Below, in pieces: positions 34,483 to 35,637 of a stretch of 35,637 nt of DNA. This stretch comes from Nitrospirota bacterium (GTDB taxonomy: Bacteria; Nitrospirota; Thermodesulfovibrionia; Thermodesulfovibrionales; UBA1546), in assembly GCA_016212165.1 (NCBI GenBank), contig JACRGY010000179.1, forward strand, positions 1 to 35,637, written 5' to 3'. Every line of letters starts with the position of its first letter. Position 1 is the stretch's first letter. The notes beneath the pieces were generated by a model. That model was not told where the DNA came from and searched no databases. It saw nothing but the letters and a program-made list of their open reading frames with translations. Position numbers and translations under genes: made by a program.

Positions 34483-35406
34483 CTACACCGGCACAGGAAT
34501 ACGCTCCAATATCTCTTTCATTATTACTTCAGCATCATATATTGAAGCCCTTGCCTTAAGAATCAGCCTATGGCCAAGAACAGTCGGGGACAGGTCCTTT
34601 ATATCTTCAGGTACAACATAATCCCTTCCCTCATAAAATGCATTGGCCTTTGCAGCCTTAAGGAGAAACTGCGCCCCTCTTGTGCTCGCCCCGAGCCTTA
34701 TCTTCTCATCATTCCTTGTTGCGTTTATGACATCCATAAGATAATCAAGGAGGCTGCCATCAACTTTCACGGCATCCACCATTTTCTGCATCCTCAGTAT
34801 CTCATCGCCTGTTATAACAGGCTGCATATCTTCAAGAAACTCCAGGCTTGACTGGCCGACCAGGGCCTGCTTTTCATATGCGGCCTCGGGGTAACCAAGT
34901 TTTATATGCATCATGAACCTGTCAATCTGGCTCTCTGGCAGAGGAAATGTCCCGTGATACTCTATCGGGTTCTGTGTTGCAATGACCATGAACGGCTCAG
35001 GCAGGGTATATGTCTTTCTGTCAACAGACACCCTTCTTTCATTCATGGCCTCAAGAAGCGCTGATTGGGTCTTTGGACTGGTCCTGTTTATCTCATCAGC
35101 AAGAACTATATTTGCAAATATCGGCCCCTGCTTGAAATCAAAATTCTTTGTATCGGGATTATATATGCTTACACCGATAATGTCCGTCGGGAGCATGTCG
35201 CTCGTAAACTGGATTCTCTGGAATGAGCAGTTCGTAGCCTTTGCAAGCGTGAATGCAAGCGTTGTCTTTCCAACTCCCGGGACGTCCTCAATCATCAGAT
35301 GCCCCCTTCCAAGGAGGGTAACAATCGCCATCTTGACAGCGTCCTGTTTTCCCTTTATTACAGAGTCTATTCTTTCCTGAAGCAGCCTTAAGGAATTGTC
35401 CGCCAT
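34483..35406 (-). CDS. MoxR-family AAA+ ATPase
   Basis: The 307-residue ATPase has Walker A GVGKTTLAF, Walker B VLADEINRTSPKTQSALLEAM, and a later sensor stretch ATQNPIEYHGTFPLPESQIDRF, the clear MoxR signature. It is the first gene of the MoxR-DUF58-TgpA operon and acts as a chaperone-like ATPase with the DUF58 partner. Confidence 0.95.
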   Translation of the reverse strand: MADNSLRLLQERIDSVIKGKQDAVKMAIVTLLGRGHLMIEDVPGVGKTTLAFTLAKATNCSFQRIQFTSDMLPTDIIGVSIYNPDTKNFDFKQGPIFANIVLADEINRTSPKTQSALLEAMNERRVSVDRKTYTLPEPFMVIATQNPIEYHGTFPLPESQIDRFMMHIKLGYPEAAYEKQALVGQSSLEFLEDMQPVITGDEILRMQKMVDAVKVDGSLLDYLMDVINATRNDEKIRLGASTRGAQFLLKAAKANAFYEGRDYVVPEDIKDLSPTVLGHRLILKARASIYDAEVIMKEILERIPVPV

Positions 35407-35600
35407 AAAAACATTCTACCACATATCCTGCTCCGCTATCCCTGTTTTGACGGATTAGGGCATTTCTGCTTTGGCCTGACATAATTTTTAACTCAACTGG
35501 AAAAGTTACGATACATATGCGACATTAGGGAGTAATGGACCATTATGCACGTGCATACTCAATTTTTAGTAGGATACGAGGCTACAGGAGGTATCAGAAG

Positions 35601-35637
35601 ATGCTTTCAAGCCTCAGGAAATTTACCAGGAGCGAAG
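35601..35637 (+). CDS. Start of a gene cut by the window end
   Basis: An ATG with AGGAGG 9 nt upstream opens the frame MLSSLRKFTRSE, which runs off the window. Such a basic N-terminus is seen in pilin-like or membrane proteins, but 12 residues cannot prove a family. Confidence 0.45.
   Translation, partial: MLSSLRKFTRSE

Overview
The window is bacterial: compact operons, Shine-Dalgarno starts and moderate-to-low GC. The gene set is a periplasmic uptake-type [NiFe] hydrogenase, a c-heme beta-propeller protein, a multi-receiver hybrid kinase with a 'two-CW' cysteine module, many REP-type palindromes and a RAYT transposase. It would suit an uncultured anaerobic chemolithotroph of the Nitrospirota or a deltaproteobacterial-like lineage. 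That placement is an inference from gene content only.

Layout. 1-3.9 kb is accessory: a RAYT transposase with REP palindromes inside its own gene, a three-gene cassette (4-TM protein, MBL-fold hydrolase, winged-helix protein), and a DUF5615/DUF433 toxin-antitoxin pair. 4.2-9.5 kb holds a DUF2318 lipoprotein, an M1 peptidase-ChaN-PDZ fusion and a MacB/LolD-type ABC transporter, possibly linked to iron. 9.6-10.8 kb encodes a secreted beta-propeller with one CxxCH heme site. 10.97-15.24 kb is a hydrogenase operon on the minus strand: small subunit, large subunit, cytochrome b, maturation protease, HypC. 15.66-18.26 kb is mutS. 18.3-26.0 kb is a regulatory pair (STAS-wHTH and STAS-ATPase) with a defence-like island between its two parts: a SIR2 protein, a one-chain nuclease-methylase-specificity enzyme, a four-gene overlapping cassette and a PIN toxin-antitoxin pair. 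26.2-31.4 kb encodes phosphorelay and c-di-GMP signalling. 31.4-35.4 kb is a MoxR-DUF58-transglutaminase operon.

The main discovery is the hydrogenase large subunit. The real gene runs from an ATG at 14142 to 12433 (569 codons) and contains two in-frame UGA codons, at codons 60 and 63. They fall exactly on the two cysteines of the N-terminal nickel-binding motif RxCGxCxxxH, which here reads R-I-U-G-V-U-T-T-V-H. The flanking family sequence is intact on both sides, and the C-terminal DPCxxC motif keeps its cysteines. Two back-to-back hairpins lie within the 44 nt after the first UGA, and the second has the position and loop expected of a bacterial SECIS element. The simplest reading is a [NiFe] hydrogenase with two selenocysteines in the N-terminal metal-binding pair. 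Characterised [NiFeSe] enzymes instead carry one Sec in the C-terminal motif. The partner small subunit also has Asn where the second Cys of the proximal-cluster CxxC motif is expected. Conventional gene calling would start this gene at the GTG at 13929 and lose the active-site motif.

The operon has a good promoter (TTGACA, 17 nt, TAGCAT) with a palindrome overlapping the -35 box. No selenocysteine machinery (selA, selB, selC, selD) is visible in the window, so the recoding claim depends on the rest of the genome.
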